The notes under the pieces are model-generated. The model made no database searches. It saw only the letters and a program-made list of their open reading frames with translations, and had not been told where the DNA came from. From JACVRW01 sp963835705 (GTDB lineage Bacteria > Actinomycetota > Thermoleophilia > Solirubrobacterales > Thermoleophilaceae): 64,000 bases of DNA. Shown here piece by piece: positions 16,462 through 25,743 of this stretch (the first letter of the stretch is position 1; each line of letters begins with the position of its first letter). The position numbers and the translations under genes are program-made. Location: NCBI GenBank assembly GCA_963835705.1, contig CAWIGR010000007.1, forward strand, positions 238,471 to 302,470, read 5' to 3'.

Positions 16462-17542
16462 CCGCCAGATGGCGCAGCAGCGCCGTCATTCCGCCCTCGG
16501 CGTGGATGGCGCGCTGCCGCGCGGGCGCGCCCCCGTCGCGGAGGATGCGCTCCACGCCCGCGAGCGCGTCGTCCTCGCCGCGCAGCTCGTCGAGCAGCTC
16601 CTTCACGGCCTCGCGCGCCGGCCGCAGCCGGCCGCGGAAGAGCAGCTCGGCATCGAGGCCGTCCCTGACGGCACGGAAGCTCGACCAGTGGAGCGCCTGG
16701 TCGGGCGCCAGCTCCCCAAGCGGCTCCTCCGCCGCGCGGCGCGCCAGCGCATGGACGAGCGCCGCGACGCCGGCGGCCGCCTCGAGGCCGGTCTGCACGT
16801 CGAGCTCCCGCAGCTCGATCGTGCCCAGCCGCGGCTGCAGGCGGGCGTCCCACCAGACCATGGTGTGGTCCTTCGGGCCGCCGCCGGCGGCGATGGCGTC
16901 GAGCGCCTCGAGGTAGTCCTCCCAGCGGCTCAGTCGCGGCGGGAGGCCGCGGCCGGGGTAGGCCCGGATCACCGCCGCGCGCGCGCTCGCCAGGCCGGAG
17001 TCGAAGCCGAACCAGAACGGCGAGCCGGCCCCGAGGGCGCCGATCAGCGGGAGCGCCTCGCGCAGGCCCATCAACCCGGCCACCGCCGCGTCGGGCGAGG
17101 GCATCGCCACGTGCACGTGGAGCGCGCATTCCGGCGTGCGCTTGATGAGCCCGCGCATCTCGCCCTCCACGCGGCGGTAGCGGTCCGACTGGACGAGGTT
17201 GACGTCGCCGAAGCGGGCGTCGGGGTGGAGGCCGATGGCCATCGGAGTGCCGCCCGCGGCCGTGACGTCGGCGCGACCGGCGGCTATGTCGGCGACCGCC
17301 TCGCCCGCCGTGCGGCGCGGCTCGGAGCGCACCTCCACCTCCGCGAGGAATGCCTCGTGGTCGGCTCGCTCCTTGGAGAGGTGCATGGCCGGGACGACCC
17401 GGTCGGCCACGTGGGCGAGCTGAAGCGTCTCGGGATCGACGAGAAGCAGCTCCTCCTCGAGGCCGATCGTGAAGGCCTCGCCGGTGCCGAAGCGGTGCTC
17501 GTGGCGGGCGAAGGCGGCGTCCGAGCTGGGCGCGCCGCTCAC
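16439..17542 (-). CDS. YbdK-type carboxylate-amine ligase (glutamate-cysteine ligase family 2)
   Basis: 367 residues. The GCS2 family pattern is present: FTIGLEEELLLVDPET at the start, EVEVRSEP, then ALHVHVAMPSPD (residues near 133) with metal- and ATP-binding acidic and His residues, FWFGFDSGLASAR, and LGTIELRELDVQT. Such enzymes join glutamate or another carboxylate to an amine using ATP; E. coli YbdK has weak gamma-glutamylcysteine synthetase activity and its physiological substrate is unknown. The start GTG 17542 overlaps the flavoprotein stop (GTGA, 17539-17542). It is last in a three-gene coupled operon. Confidence 0.86.
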   Translation of the reverse strand: MSGAPSSDAAFARHEHRFGTGEAFTIGLEEELLLVDPETLQLAHVADRVVPAMHLSKERADHEAFLAEVEVRSEPRRTAGEAVADIAAGRADVTAAGGTPMAIGLHPDARFGDVNLVQSDRYRRVEGEMRGLIKRTPECALHVHVAMPSPDAAVAGLMGLREALPLIGALGAGSPFWFGFDSGLASARAAVIRAYPGRGLPPRLSRWEDYLEALDAIAAGGGPKDHTMVWWDARLQPRLGTIELRELDVQTGLEAAAGVAALVHALARRAAEEPLGELAPDQALHWSSFRAVRDGLDAELLFRGRLRPAREAVKELLDELRGEDDALAGVERILRDGGAPARQRAIHAEGGMTALLRHLAEKTARPL

Positions 17543-18612
17543 GGGCTCTCCCCCAGCGCCGCCCGGGCGGCGATCCGGCCGAAGACGAGCGCGGCCGCCA
17601 GCCCGCTGGCGTACCCGCCCGTGGCGAGCCCGCCGGCGTCCGCCCCGCAGGCGAACACTCCCGAGGCGGCGCGGGCGGCCTTGTCGATCCTCAGTCCGCC
17701 CAGCGTCGACGTGATGCCGGCCACGGTCTCCACGGTCACATGCTCGGCCTCGCGCCGGACGGGCGCGCCCGCCGCCGCCGCGGCCTCCACCATCTCCCCC
17801 ACCGTCCGGTCGCGCACCCGCTCGCCCAGCGCCGCGCGCGGCACGCGAAACAGGGCGCGGGCGCGCGGCTGCGTGGCCATCCACTGAGCCGTGTCGATCT
17901 CCGACCACGTGGCGCTCTCGTGGCGCTCGCCGCGCTCGCTCGTCACCACCGCGTGCCGGGCGTAGAGCTGGGACAGCCGCACGAAGTCGCCCGGCTCGAC
18001 GCGCGCCGGGGGCGCCGGCATCGCGCGCGCGTACACCTCGTCGAGGCCCGGCCCCAGCTCCGCGCCGGCGGCCAGCCCGAGGCGCAGGCCGTCGCCCGTC
18101 GACCCGTGCGCGGCCCGCAGGAGCAGGTGATCGGCCTCGGCAGTCACGTGCTCGCGCACGAGTGCGCGGTCCGCGGCGAAGCCGCCCGTGGCGAGCACCA
18201 CGGGCGCGTCGCTCGGCAGCTCTCGCAGCGGCGAGGTGAGTCGCAGGCCGGCGGGCCCGCCGGCGGCGTCCACCAGCGCGTCGGTCAGCCCGGCCGGGTC
18301 GAAGCGCACCCCGCTCGTCAATGGGTTCTCGGTGCCGCTCGCCACGACCGGCGCGCCCAGCGACTCGAGCCAGCGCAGATCGGCGTCCAGCCGCTCGAAC
18401 AGCAGCCGCTGCAGCTCGGGGTCACCACGCGGGCACTCGGCACGGAAGCGGTCGAGCTCGCGGTGGCGCCAGATCACCCCGCTCGAGAGCCGCATCGACC
18501 CGCCCGGCCGGTCCAGCTTCTCGAACACCACCGGCGCCGCGCCGAGCCGTCGCGCCTCGGCCGACGCCACGAGGCCGGCCATCCCCGCGCCGGCCACCAC
18601 CAGGTCGGTCAC
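17539..18612 (-). CDS. FAD-dependent flavoprotein (fumarate reductase / ketosteroid dehydrogenase-like)
   Basis: 357 residues. A GxGxxG-type dinucleotide fold opens the protein (LVVAGAGMAGLVASAEARR, residues 4-22, with FEK as the ribose-binding Glu), and the C-terminus has the second FAD contact (GVFACGADAGGLATGGYASGL). The middle matches the FAD_binding_2 family used by fumarate reductases, 3-ketosteroid dehydrogenases and urocanate-reductase-like proteins, though it is shorter than most. Electron acceptor and substrate are unknown. Starts with GTG 18612, overlapping the VOC stop by 4 bp. Tight coupling to a VOC protein and an ATP ligase suggests one pathway. Confidence 0.78.
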   Translation of the reverse strand: MTDLVVAGAGMAGLVASAEARRLGAAPVVFEKLDRPGGSMRLSSGVIWRHRELDRFRAECPRGDPELQRLLFERLDADLRWLESLGAPVVASGTENPLTSGVRFDPAGLTDALVDAAGGPAGLRLTSPLRELPSDAPVVLATGGFAADRALVREHVTAEADHLLLRAAHGSTGDGLRLGLAAGAELGPGLDEVYARAMPAPPARVEPGDFVRLSQLYARHAVVTSERGERHESATWSEIDTAQWMATQPRARALFRVPRAALGERVRDRTVGEMVEAAAAAGAPVRREAEHVTVETVAGITSTLGGLRIDKAARAASGVFACGADAGGLATGGYASGLAAALVFGRIAARAALGESP

Positions 18613-19298
18613 ACCAGCGCGAAGCCCGGCTTGTGCTCGACGTACTCGATCCGCACGCCGGCCGGACCGCGGAGGAACACGGCGAACGTGTTGGGCGCGT
18701 CCTTGACGTCGTCGACCTCCACGCCGCGCCGCTCGGCCTCGCGCTGCACGTCGCCGGCGGAGTCCACCAGCAGGGCGATGTGGTTGAGCAGCGGCCGCTC
18801 GCCGTCCGCGGCCTCCCCCTCGACGATCCGCAGCTCGCGGTCTGCCACGCGCAGTGCGCCGTCACGGCGGTCGAAGCCCAGCTCCTCGAGCTCGCCGAGC
18901 GCGCCGTCGCGGTCGGGAAGCCGCAGCACGACGTGGTCGAGGTCGAAGTCGGTCCCGCCGCGCTCCACGAGCACGATCGGCACGCCATTCGGCGCCTCGA
19001 TCACGGCGCTGCCGTTCTCCCGCCGGACGCCCGCCGACTGCGGCAGGCCTGACACGGCCGCCGACAGGTTCCCCACGCGCAGCCCGATGCGCTCGAGCGA
19101 GCCGCGCTGCCGCGGGCCCTCGGCGTCGAACAGGGTGAGCTTGCCGAGCTTCGCGTCCACTCCCACGAGGGTGAAGGTCTCGGTCTCCTCGATCACGTGC
19201 ATGCCGAGGTAGTCGCACAGGAAGCCGGCCAGCTCCTGTCGCCGGTCCACCCAGAGGGCGACGTGGTCCAGGCTGTTGGGGCGGATCGCCTCGGTCAT
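18609..19298 (-). CDS. VOC-superfamily protein with two modules
   Basis: 229 residues with two glyoxalase/dioxygenase-fold halves. The first opens at LDHVALWVDRRQELAGFLCDYLGM and the second at LDHVVLRLPDRDGALGELEELGF; a third LNHIALLVDSAGDVQREAERRG segment gives the last betaalphabeta unit. His at the start of each repeat and a late Glu (RIEYVEHKPG) suggest a metal site. Substrate unknown; the family ranges from ring-cleaving dioxygenases to isomerases. First gene of the coupled operon; ATG 19298, with GGGTAA about 14 nt upstream. Confidence 0.75.
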   Translation of the reverse strand: MTEAIRPNSLDHVALWVDRRQELAGFLCDYLGMHVIEETETFTLVGVDAKLGKLTLFDAEGPRQRGSLERIGLRVGNLSAAVSGLPQSAGVRRENGSAVIEAPNGVPIVLVERGGTDFDLDHVVLRLPDRDGALGELEELGFDRRDGALRVADRELRIVEGEAADGERPLLNHIALLVDSAGDVQREAERRGVEVDDVKDAPNTFAVFLRGPAGVRIEYVEHKPGFALV

Positions 19299-19331
19299 CC
19301 AGACTCGGTTACCCGCCCGTCCCGCGCAAAA

Positions 19332-20168
19332 TCACGCGGCGGCCTCCAGCCGCTCGACCTCCTCGCGGTCGAGTTGGATCGACTCTGCCCCCAGGTTCTC
19401 CTCCAGGTGCTCGACCGAGGAGGTGCCCGGGATCGGCAGCATCACCGGCGAGCGCGCGAGCAGCCAGGCGAGGGCGAGCTGCCCGGGCGTCGCGTCGTGC
19501 GTCCGCGCCAGGCCGTCGAGCGGCCCGCCGGGGCGGGCGAGCTCGCCGATCGCGAGGGGAAACCAGGGGATGAAGCCGATCGCCGCGCTCTCGCAGGCCT
19601 CCAGCACGCCATCCGATTCCCGCTCGGTCAGGTTGTAGCGGTTCTGGACGGTGACCACGTCGACCACGGCGCGGGCCCGCTCGAGCTGCTCGTCGGAGAC
19701 GTTCGAGACCCCGACGTGGCGGATCTTGCCCTCGTCCTGGAGCTCCTTCAGCGCCCCGACCGAGTCCTCGAGCGGCACCTGCGGGTCGGGCGAGTGGAGC
19801 TGGTACAGGTCGATGCGCTCGAGGCGCAACCGACGCAGGCTCGCCTCGCAGCACTCCTTCAGGTGCTCCGGCCGAGCGTCCCGCGGCCACTCCCCCGGCC
19901 CGGTCCGCCGCAGCCCGCCCTTCGTGGCGATCACCAGCCCCTCCGGGTACGGGTGAAGGGCCTCGGCGATCAGGTTCTCGCTCACCTCGGGCCCGTACGA
20001 GTCCGCGGTGTCGATCAGGTTGACGCCGAGGTCGACGACGCGCCGGAGGAGGCGCCTCGCCCCCTTCGGGTCGTCAGGCGGTCCCCAGATGCCGTCGCCG
20101 GTGATCCGCATCGCCCCGAAGCCGAGGCGGCGGACCTCGAGGTCACCGCCGATTGTGAAGGTGCGCAC
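19332..20168 (-). CDS. Aldo/keto reductase
   Basis: 278 residues with the AKR pattern: VNLIDTADSYGPEVSENLI (Asp and Tyr of the tetrad), VIATKGG (Lys), and DLYQLHSPD (His), followed by an NRYNLTERES and LARSPVMLPIPGTSS segment for NADPH binding. It should reduce an aldehyde or ketone with NADPH; substrate unknown. The start is GTG 20168. A TAGCCT hexamer on the minus strand (20176-20181) lies 7 nt upstream and contains the TAG stop of the PhoX-like gene, so this gene may have its own leaderless promoter. Confidence 0.87.
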   Translation of the reverse strand: MRTFTIGGDLEVRRLGFGAMRITGDGIWGPPDDPKGARRLLRRVVDLGVNLIDTADSYGPEVSENLIAEALHPYPEGLVIATKGGLRRTGPGEWPRDARPEHLKECCEASLRRLRLERIDLYQLHSPDPQVPLEDSVGALKELQDEGKIRHVGVSNVSDEQLERARAVVDVVTVQNRYNLTERESDGVLEACESAAIGFIPWFPLAIGELARPGGPLDGLARTHDATPGQLALAWLLARSPVMLPIPGTSSVEHLEENLGAESIQLDREEVERLEAAA

Positions 20169-20178
20169 TCACGGCAGG

Positions 20179-21596
20179 CTAGTCGTCGTCGTCGCGCCAC
20201 CCGCCGAACGGGCCCCAGATGGCGTATGTCAGCGCTTCCAGCGTCGGCCCCGGGTCGGTGCTCACCTGGCCCCCCGGGTTCACCCGGTCGCCCTGCTGGT
20301 TCACGAAGAACGTCCTCCTGTCCGGGCTGAACGTGCCGCCGCAGAACTCGGTGTTGTCCAGGACGGTCCTGGCGAAGTCGTAGATCTCGCCCCTGGGCGT
20401 GACCCCGCGGATGTACTGCTCGTCGCCGGCGTCCTCCTGGAGCCACACGTCGCCGGTCTGCGGAACCACCACGAGGTTGTCGGGACCGTCGAGCTCGTTC
20501 GGACCCGGCGACTCGTAGATCAGCTTGAGCTCGCCGCCGTCCCGGCCGCGCGGGCGGTACTCCCAGAGCTGCCCGGACTGGGCCTCTCCGCCGGTCGTGC
20601 AGTCGAAGTAGATCCGGTCGTCGGCGGTCCATGCGCCCTCGGTGCGGTCGAAGATCGCAGCGCCCTTCGACTGCGCCTCCGTGCGAACCGTGTTGGCGGG
20701 CGGGTTGGGCTCCTCGATCGTCACCCACGCTACCTGGTAGCGGTCGCCCGGGTTGGCCAGGTTTGCGTCGAAGTTCGGCCTGCCCCCTGACCACGAGGGC
20801 CTGAAGCGTGCCGCCGAACGACGCGAGGTCGCCGGCCTCACGCGGGCGGCGGCGCGGCACGAAGCGGTAGAACGCCGCGTTGCCCTGATCCTCGGTCTCG
20901 TAGAGCACCCCGTCCAGCCAGGTGCAGGCCTCGTGCGCGAAGCGGCCGGCCGAGCGGATCGGGATCGGCTCCACCGGGCCGTCCGCGTGGGCGTCGACCT
21001 CGAAGGAGTAGCCGTGGGCGACGCCGGTCGGGGTGGTGTTGTTCTCCACCGAGCCGTAGTTGAAGATCTCCTCGCAGGTGATCCACGAGTCCCACGGCGT
21101 GAGCCCGCCCGCGCAGTTGGTGTGCGTGCCGCCGATCACCGCAAAGCTCTCGGTCACGCGGCGGTTCCTGGACACCACCAGCTTGGTGTTGCCACCGCGC
21201 GTGTTGGGGTCCGGGTCTAGCGCTTGCCGAACGGGACCACGACCGGGATTTCGCCGGGCCGGAGCGGTTCTCGTGGTTGCGGATCAGGATCGAGCTGCCG
21301 TTGCGGTCCCGGAAGGCAGCCATCCCGTCGAAGATCCCCGGCGTGGGGTTGCCGTCGTCCATCGGGTCGTTCTGGCGCGAGATGATGCGGTACTTGAAGC
21401 CCGCCGGCAGGGCCAGGTACACCACGCCGGAGTCCTCCTCGGGGGTCGGCCGGAGGGGCCCGTACCCCTCGCTCCGGCGGGCCCGGCCCTCGGCCGCGTT
21501 CGCCGCCAGCGCCGAGATCGGGCCTGCGAGCGCGAGCCCGCCTCCAACCGCGATCGATCCCTGCGTGAAGCGCCTGCGCGTGACGTCAACTGCCAT
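20179..21596 (-). pseudogene. PhoX-type (DUF839) phosphatase-like gene broken by three frameshifts
   Basis: The start is strong: ATG 21596 after an AAGGGAG site, then a Tat signal (TRRRFTQGSIAVGGGLALAG). The family sequence then runs through three frames. The shifts are near 21251-21260 (a lost G would restore SGPGEIPVVVPFGK), near 21216-21220 (a lost base would restore KRYDPDPNTRGGNTKL) and near 20782-20787 (an extra base in a run of C, which on removal restores VRGRPNFDANL). Every segment remains well conserved, for example GGTHTNCAGGLTPW and WLQEDAGDEQYIRGVTPRG, so damage is recent or a sequencing artefact. A working copy would be a secreted metal-dependent phosphatase-like protein of about 470 residues. 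Confidence 0.82.
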
Positions 21597-21714
21597 GCCT
21601 GGCTCCCTTCGATTCTCGGTGGACCCGGGACTCTTACCCGGAGCATTCAGGCCTTGGTGACCGTCCCGTGACCGGCCTGTGACGATCCGCGCAGGGACGC
21701 CTAGGATGCGCGCC

Positions 21715-22599
21715 GTGCCCGGCCGCGACACGTTCGGAAAGCCTCCCGCCCGGGGAGCGGCGGGCGGCGCCGGCTCGGACATCTCGCGGCGCTCGCTGCT
21801 CCGCCTGCGGCTGAGCGGCGCGGCGCGGCGCGACCTCGACCACGGCGCCGTGACGGATCGCCTGCGCACGGCCTGGGACCGGGACGGGCACGAGCCGCTG
21901 CTGCGCCAGCTGGAGCCCGCCGCCGAGCTGCTCGCCGACCTCGCCCTCGTGGCGCCGGGCAAGCGTGTACTGGACGCAGCCGCAGGGGACGGGAACGTGG
22001 CGCTGGCCGCGACGCGGCGCGGCGCGGAGGTCGACGCATGCGACCTCGCGCCGCGCATGGTCGAGCGGGGCCGCGCACGCTGTCCCGCCGCCTTCTGGCG
22101 CGTCGCGGACGTGCAGGAGCTGCCCTACGGCGACGGCGAGTTCGACGCCGTGGTGTCGAGCTTCGGCGCCCACCTCGCGCCAAACCACCGTGAGGCCGCC
22201 GAGGAGCTGGTCCGGGTGGCGCGGCCGGGCGGCTTCGTGGCGCTCGCCGCGTGGATCCCGCGCGGGCTGCCGGGACGCATGGACGAGCTGGTCGAGCGGT
22301 TCGCCCCGCTGCCGGAGGGCGTGCCGGCGCCGGACCGCTGGGGCGTGGAGGAGGTTGTGCGCCGCCGGCTCGCGCCGCTGCTGGAGGACCTCCAGCCGCG
22401 CACGCGGACGCTGCCGCTGCGGTTCGACTCTCCCGACGCGGCCTTCGACACGCTGCTGCGCGCCCATCCCCTCGACGACCAGGATCGCGACGCGCTTCGG
22501 CCCCGGTTCGAGCGCCTGCTCAGCTCCTGCAACCGCGCCGCGCCGGCGGTCGAGATCGACGCCCGCTACCTGGCGGTTGTGGGGCGACGCAAGTTGTAA
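21715..22599 (+). CDS. Class I SAM-dependent methyltransferase
   Basis: About 294 residues. The SAM-binding motif I is VLDAAAGDGNVALAATRRG (about residue 79), with the acidic VDACDLAPRM strand next and DAVVSSFGAHLAPNH as motif IV; VARPGGFVALAAWIPRG follows as in UbiE/Methyltransf_11 proteins. The substrate is unknown. I place the start at GTG 21715 because TAGGAT (21702-21707) lies 7 nt before it; ATG 21706 is the alternative and would overlap that hexamer. It lies between two PhoX-type genes, divergent from the broken one. Confidence 0.8.
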   Translation: MPGRDTFGKPPARGAAGGAGSDISRRSLLRLRLSGAARRDLDHGAVTDRLRTAWDRDGHEPLLRQLEPAAELLADLALVAPGKRVLDAAAGDGNVALAATRRGAEVDACDLAPRMVERGRARCPAAFWRVADVQELPYGDGEFDAVVSSFGAHLAPNHREAAEELVRVARPGGFVALAAWIPRGLPGRMDELVERFAPLPEGVPAPDRWGVEEVVRRRLAPLLEDLQPRTRTLPLRFDSPDAAFDTLLRAHPLDDQDRDALRPRFERLLSSCNRAAPAVEIDARYLAVVGRRKL

Positions 22600-22649
22600 A
22601 CGGGACTAGGCTCCCGCGGCAGTCCCGGTCCCGACCCCAGGAGGCGCTG

Positions 22650-24554
22650 ATGTCCACCAGTACCCCTCGTCCCGCCGACCGCAGCGACGCCGCGGGCAAG
22701 CCGATGCGCGGCAAGCTCTCGTCTGCCACGAGGAGAGACTTCATCCGCGGCGTTGCCGCTGCAGGCGCGAGCACCGCCGGCGCGGTGGCCCTGCAGAGCA
22801 ACGGCCTCGACCTCTTCTCCGAGCAGGCCTTCGCCCGCCACCGCGGCAACGACTTCAGCGAGTTCACGGCGATCGCGCCCTCGAGCGTGGACACGCTCGA
22901 GGTGGCGCGCGGCTTCCGGGCCGACGTGCTGATCTCCTGGGGCGACATCTTCCGCGACGGCGACCGCCGCGCGCTGCGCTACGGCTTCAACAACGACTTC
23001 CTGGCCTACTTCCCGCTGCGCGGCAGCCGGGAGGGCCTGCTCTTCATCAACCACGAGTACCCCGATCCGTTCTTCCTGCACGGTTACAAGCCGAACGGGA
23101 GCCCCAAGACGCCGGCTCAGGTGCAGGAGGAGCAGGACTCGGTCGGCAACTCGATCCTGCACGTGAAGCGGCGCGGCAACGGCCGCTGGAAGGTCGTCTC
23201 GCCGTCGAGGTACAACCGGCGCATCTACGGCGATCGGCCGGACCTGGTCTTCACCGGACCGCTCAGGGGCGCGCCCGGGATCGGCAAGAGCGCCCACGGC
23301 TCGTTGGGGAACTGCTCCGGCGGCATCACCCCGTGGGGGACGGCGCTGTCGTGCGAGGAGAACTACGACGGGTACGGCACACCGGTCACCTCGAACGTCG
23401 AGTTCGCCTACGGCTGGCACCAGTACGGCGGCCGGCCGGAGGACGCCGAGTACGAGTTCACCACGTTCAAGAAGTACGGCTGGGTCTGCGAGCACGACCC
23501 GTATGACCCGGGCCACGTCGGTCGCAAGCACACCGCGCTCGGCCGCTTTCGGCACGAGAACACGGCGTTCCGGCACGAGCCGGGCAAGAAGTTCGTGCTC
23601 TACATGGGCGACGACAAGGCGAACGAGGGCGTCTACAAGTTCGTCTCGGACCGCAGCTTTCGCTCTTCGCGCCACCGCGGCGACAACCGCCGGATCCTCG
23701 AGGAGGGCACCCTCTACATCGCACGCTGGATGCCCCAGGGGCGACGGACGTTCGCGATGCCCGGGGACACCAACCCCACGAGCGCGACCGAGGGCTCGGG
23801 CACCTGGGTGGAGGTGCGCCGGGACGAGCTCGACGACACGGCGACGAAGCTCCGGGCGCGCTTCGGGGCCGAATTCGATCAGCACTTCGCCACCAACCGG
23901 CCGGAGGACCTGGAGGTGGCCGAGGACGGCAGCGTGTTCATCGCGCTCACCAACAACAGCTCGGTGAACGACTCGCACGGGTCGGTGCGCCGGCTGAGGG
24001 AGCAGGGCAACGACCCCGAGGCGCGCGCGTTCACCTGGCGCGACTACGCGGCTGGCGGGCCGACCGGGTCCCCCGAGCCCGGGCGCCAGGGCTTCTCGAG
24101 CCCGGACAACCTGGTCTTCGATAAGGCCGGCAACCTCTGGGTTGTCACGGACATCTCGACCCTCTCCCTAAACGTGCCGGGCAACACGTACGAGTACCAC
24201 AAGAACAACGCGATGTTCATGGTCCCGACCTCGGGCCCGAACAGGGGCGTGGGCTTCCGCTTCGCGAACGGGCCGGTGGAGGCCGAGATGACCGGCCCCT
24301 ATTTCACTCCCGACGAGGAGACTCTCTTCGTGAACATCCAGCACCCGGGCGAGACCACCGGCATCAGGGCGAACTCGCCCGGCATCTTCGGCCAAGAGAC
24401 GACCTACACGAGCTGGTGGCCAGAGGGGAACAAGACGACGGGCGACAACGCGTCGACGCCGATGCCCTCGACCGTGGCGATCACCCGCGGGCGACCCGGG
24501 GACGGGGACGACGACTGGGACGACCGAGACCGGAGGGGCCGGGACGGCAACTGA
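22650..24554 (+). CDS. PhoX-type (DUF839) secreted phosphatase-like protein
   Basis: 634 residues. A Tat signal opens the protein (SATRRDFIRGVAAAGAS, about residues 27-43). The DUF839/PhoX body follows, with LLFINHEYPDPF (about residue 130), NCSGGITPWGTALSCEENYDG (about 220), EDLEVAEDGSVFIALTN and GNLWVVTDIS. PhoX enzymes are calcium- and iron-dependent phosphomonoesterases exported folded by Tat; many DUF839 proteins are untested. The C-terminus is a very acidic, Arg-rich tail. Start ATG 22650 after CAGGAGGCGCTG. It is intact, unlike the paralogue at 20.2-21.6 kb. Confidence 0.88.
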   Translation: MSTSTPRPADRSDAAGKPMRGKLSSATRRDFIRGVAAAGASTAGAVALQSNGLDLFSEQAFARHRGNDFSEFTAIAPSSVDTLEVARGFRADVLISWGDIFRDGDRRALRYGFNNDFLAYFPLRGSREGLLFINHEYPDPFFLHGYKPNGSPKTPAQVQEEQDSVGNSILHVKRRGNGRWKVVSPSRYNRRIYGDRPDLVFTGPLRGAPGIGKSAHGSLGNCSGGITPWGTALSCEENYDGYGTPVTSNVEFAYGWHQYGGRPEDAEYEFTTFKKYGWVCEHDPYDPGHVGRKHTALGRFRHENTAFRHEPGKKFVLYMGDDKANEGVYKFVSDRSFRSSRHRGDNRRILEEGTLYIARWMPQGRRTFAMPGDTNPTSATEGSGTWVEVRRDELDDTATKLRARFGAEFDQHFATNRPEDLEVAEDGSVFIALTNNSSVNDSHGSVRRLREQGNDPEARAFTWRDYAAGGPTGSPEPGRQGFSSPDNLVFDKAGNLWVVTDISTLSLNVPGNTYEYHKNNAMFMVPTSGPNRGVGFRFANGPVEAEMTGPYFTPDEETLFVNIQHPGETTGIRANSPGIFGQETTYTSWWPEGNKTTGDNASTPMPSTVAITRGRPGDGDDDWDDRDRRGRDGN

Positions 24555-24577
24555 GATGGCCTAGGCGCGGCGAAGTT

Positions 24578-24610
24578 GGTTAGGCTGCCCTAAGTTAGGG
24601 CTGCCTAACC
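24578..24610. promoter_or_regulatory. IdeR/DtxR-like iron-box palindrome
   Basis: GGTTAGGCTGCCCTAA (24578-24593), a central G, then TTAGGGCTGCCTAACC (24595-24610): a 33-bp palindrome with one mismatch between the arms. The TTAGG / CCTAA half-sites are those of iron boxes bound by IdeR or DtxR (consensus TTAGGTTAGGCTAACCTAA), and two overlapping TTAGG-N4-CCTAA units are present. It lies 25 bp before the iron-uptake operon start. Binding by IdeR is inference from consensus. Confidence 0.72.
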
Positions 24611-24635
24611 GATTCTTCCCCGACCCGGAGTTCGC

Positions 24636-25741
24636 ATGCGCCGTCCATCACCCGCCTCGCTGCTCGCGTTGCTCTGCCTTGCGCTCGCCCTGGCCGTCAC
24701 GGCCTGCGGCGACGACGACTCGGACTCCGCCGAGGAGACCGGCACCACGCCCGCGGCGACCGCCGAGCTCGGCGCCATCAAGGCCTTCCTCACCGACCAC
24801 ACCGCGCGGCTGGTGGCGGACACCGCCACGATCCGTGAGGACGCCGAGGAGTACCACCGGCTCGCGGAGCAGGCCGGGTTCGACTACCGGCGCCTGCTGG
24901 GGGAGAACCGAGCCGAGGTCATGGCGTTCGTCAAGAAGGCCCAGGAGGGCTTCCGCGCCGCGAACCCGAGCTACGAGGAGATGGAGGGAGTCGTGGCCGG
25001 CGTGCCCGAGCTGGCCGACTTCGACGTGATCATCGACGCCGGCGGCGACGCGAGCGACCCCGAGAACGCGGTGCCGTTCGACATCGAGACCCCGGACGGG
25101 CGTACCTTCGAGCAGCCCGGCAACTTCAACTACCTGATCGAGACGTCCGCCTTCGGCACCGACCCGAAGTTCCAGGCGAAGGGGGTCGAGCCCGATCTCG
25201 ACGGCGACGGCAAGGTCGAGTTCGGCGAGTCGGTGCCGGACGCCGGGTTCTACGTGGCCGCGGCGCGGGACTTCGAGCGCTATGCGCGGGACCTCGACGA
25301 GGCCGCCCAGGCGAGTGGGAGCCCACGGCCAGCGACGCCTTCACCGCGCTCGTCGTGATGACGCCGACGATGTCGGAGTACTTCGGGGCCTGGAAGAACT
25401 CGCGCTTCATCGCCGGGGAGCAGGCAAGCGAGAACGCGTTCGTGGCGGCCTCGCGGCTGGAGGACATCGCCGACATCCTCAGCGGGCTGAACACCGTGTA
25501 CGGCAACGTCCGGCCGCTGGTGGCCGACGCGGACGCCGAGCAGGCCAGGCAGACGGGCGCCGGACTGCGCCGCCTGCACGCCTTTGCCGCCGGGCTGCGG
25601 GACCGCGAGGCCGCCGGGCGCGAGTACACCGCCGAGGAGGCCGACCTGCTCGGCGCCCGCGCGCAGGAGCAGGCGGAGGCGATCGCCGGCCAGGTCACGC
25701 AGGCCGCCGCCAAGCTGAACATCGAGATCCAGGAGGGGTAG
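24636..25741 (+). pseudogene. Iron-uptake lipoprotein in the EfeO position, frameshifted once
   Basis: The first reading frame (from ATG 24636) has a lipoprotein signal, with ALAVTAC as the lipobox, and runs to about 25310. There one base appears missing, and the second frame continues with EWEPTASDAF and SEYFGAWKNSRFIAGEQ to the stop at 25741. Joined, it is about 368 residues, as expected for an EfeO/EfeM-position helical lipoprotein beside an FTR1 permease. The all-helical look agrees with a periplasmic iron-binding role, but the M75-type HxxE is not evident. It is followed 2 bp later by the permease and preceded by the iron box. Confidence 0.7.
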
Positions 25742-25743
25742 CG

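Noticed and set aside
22566..23978. Long minus-strand frame opposite the PhoX gene
   Set aside because: Antisense shadow of a well-supported gene.
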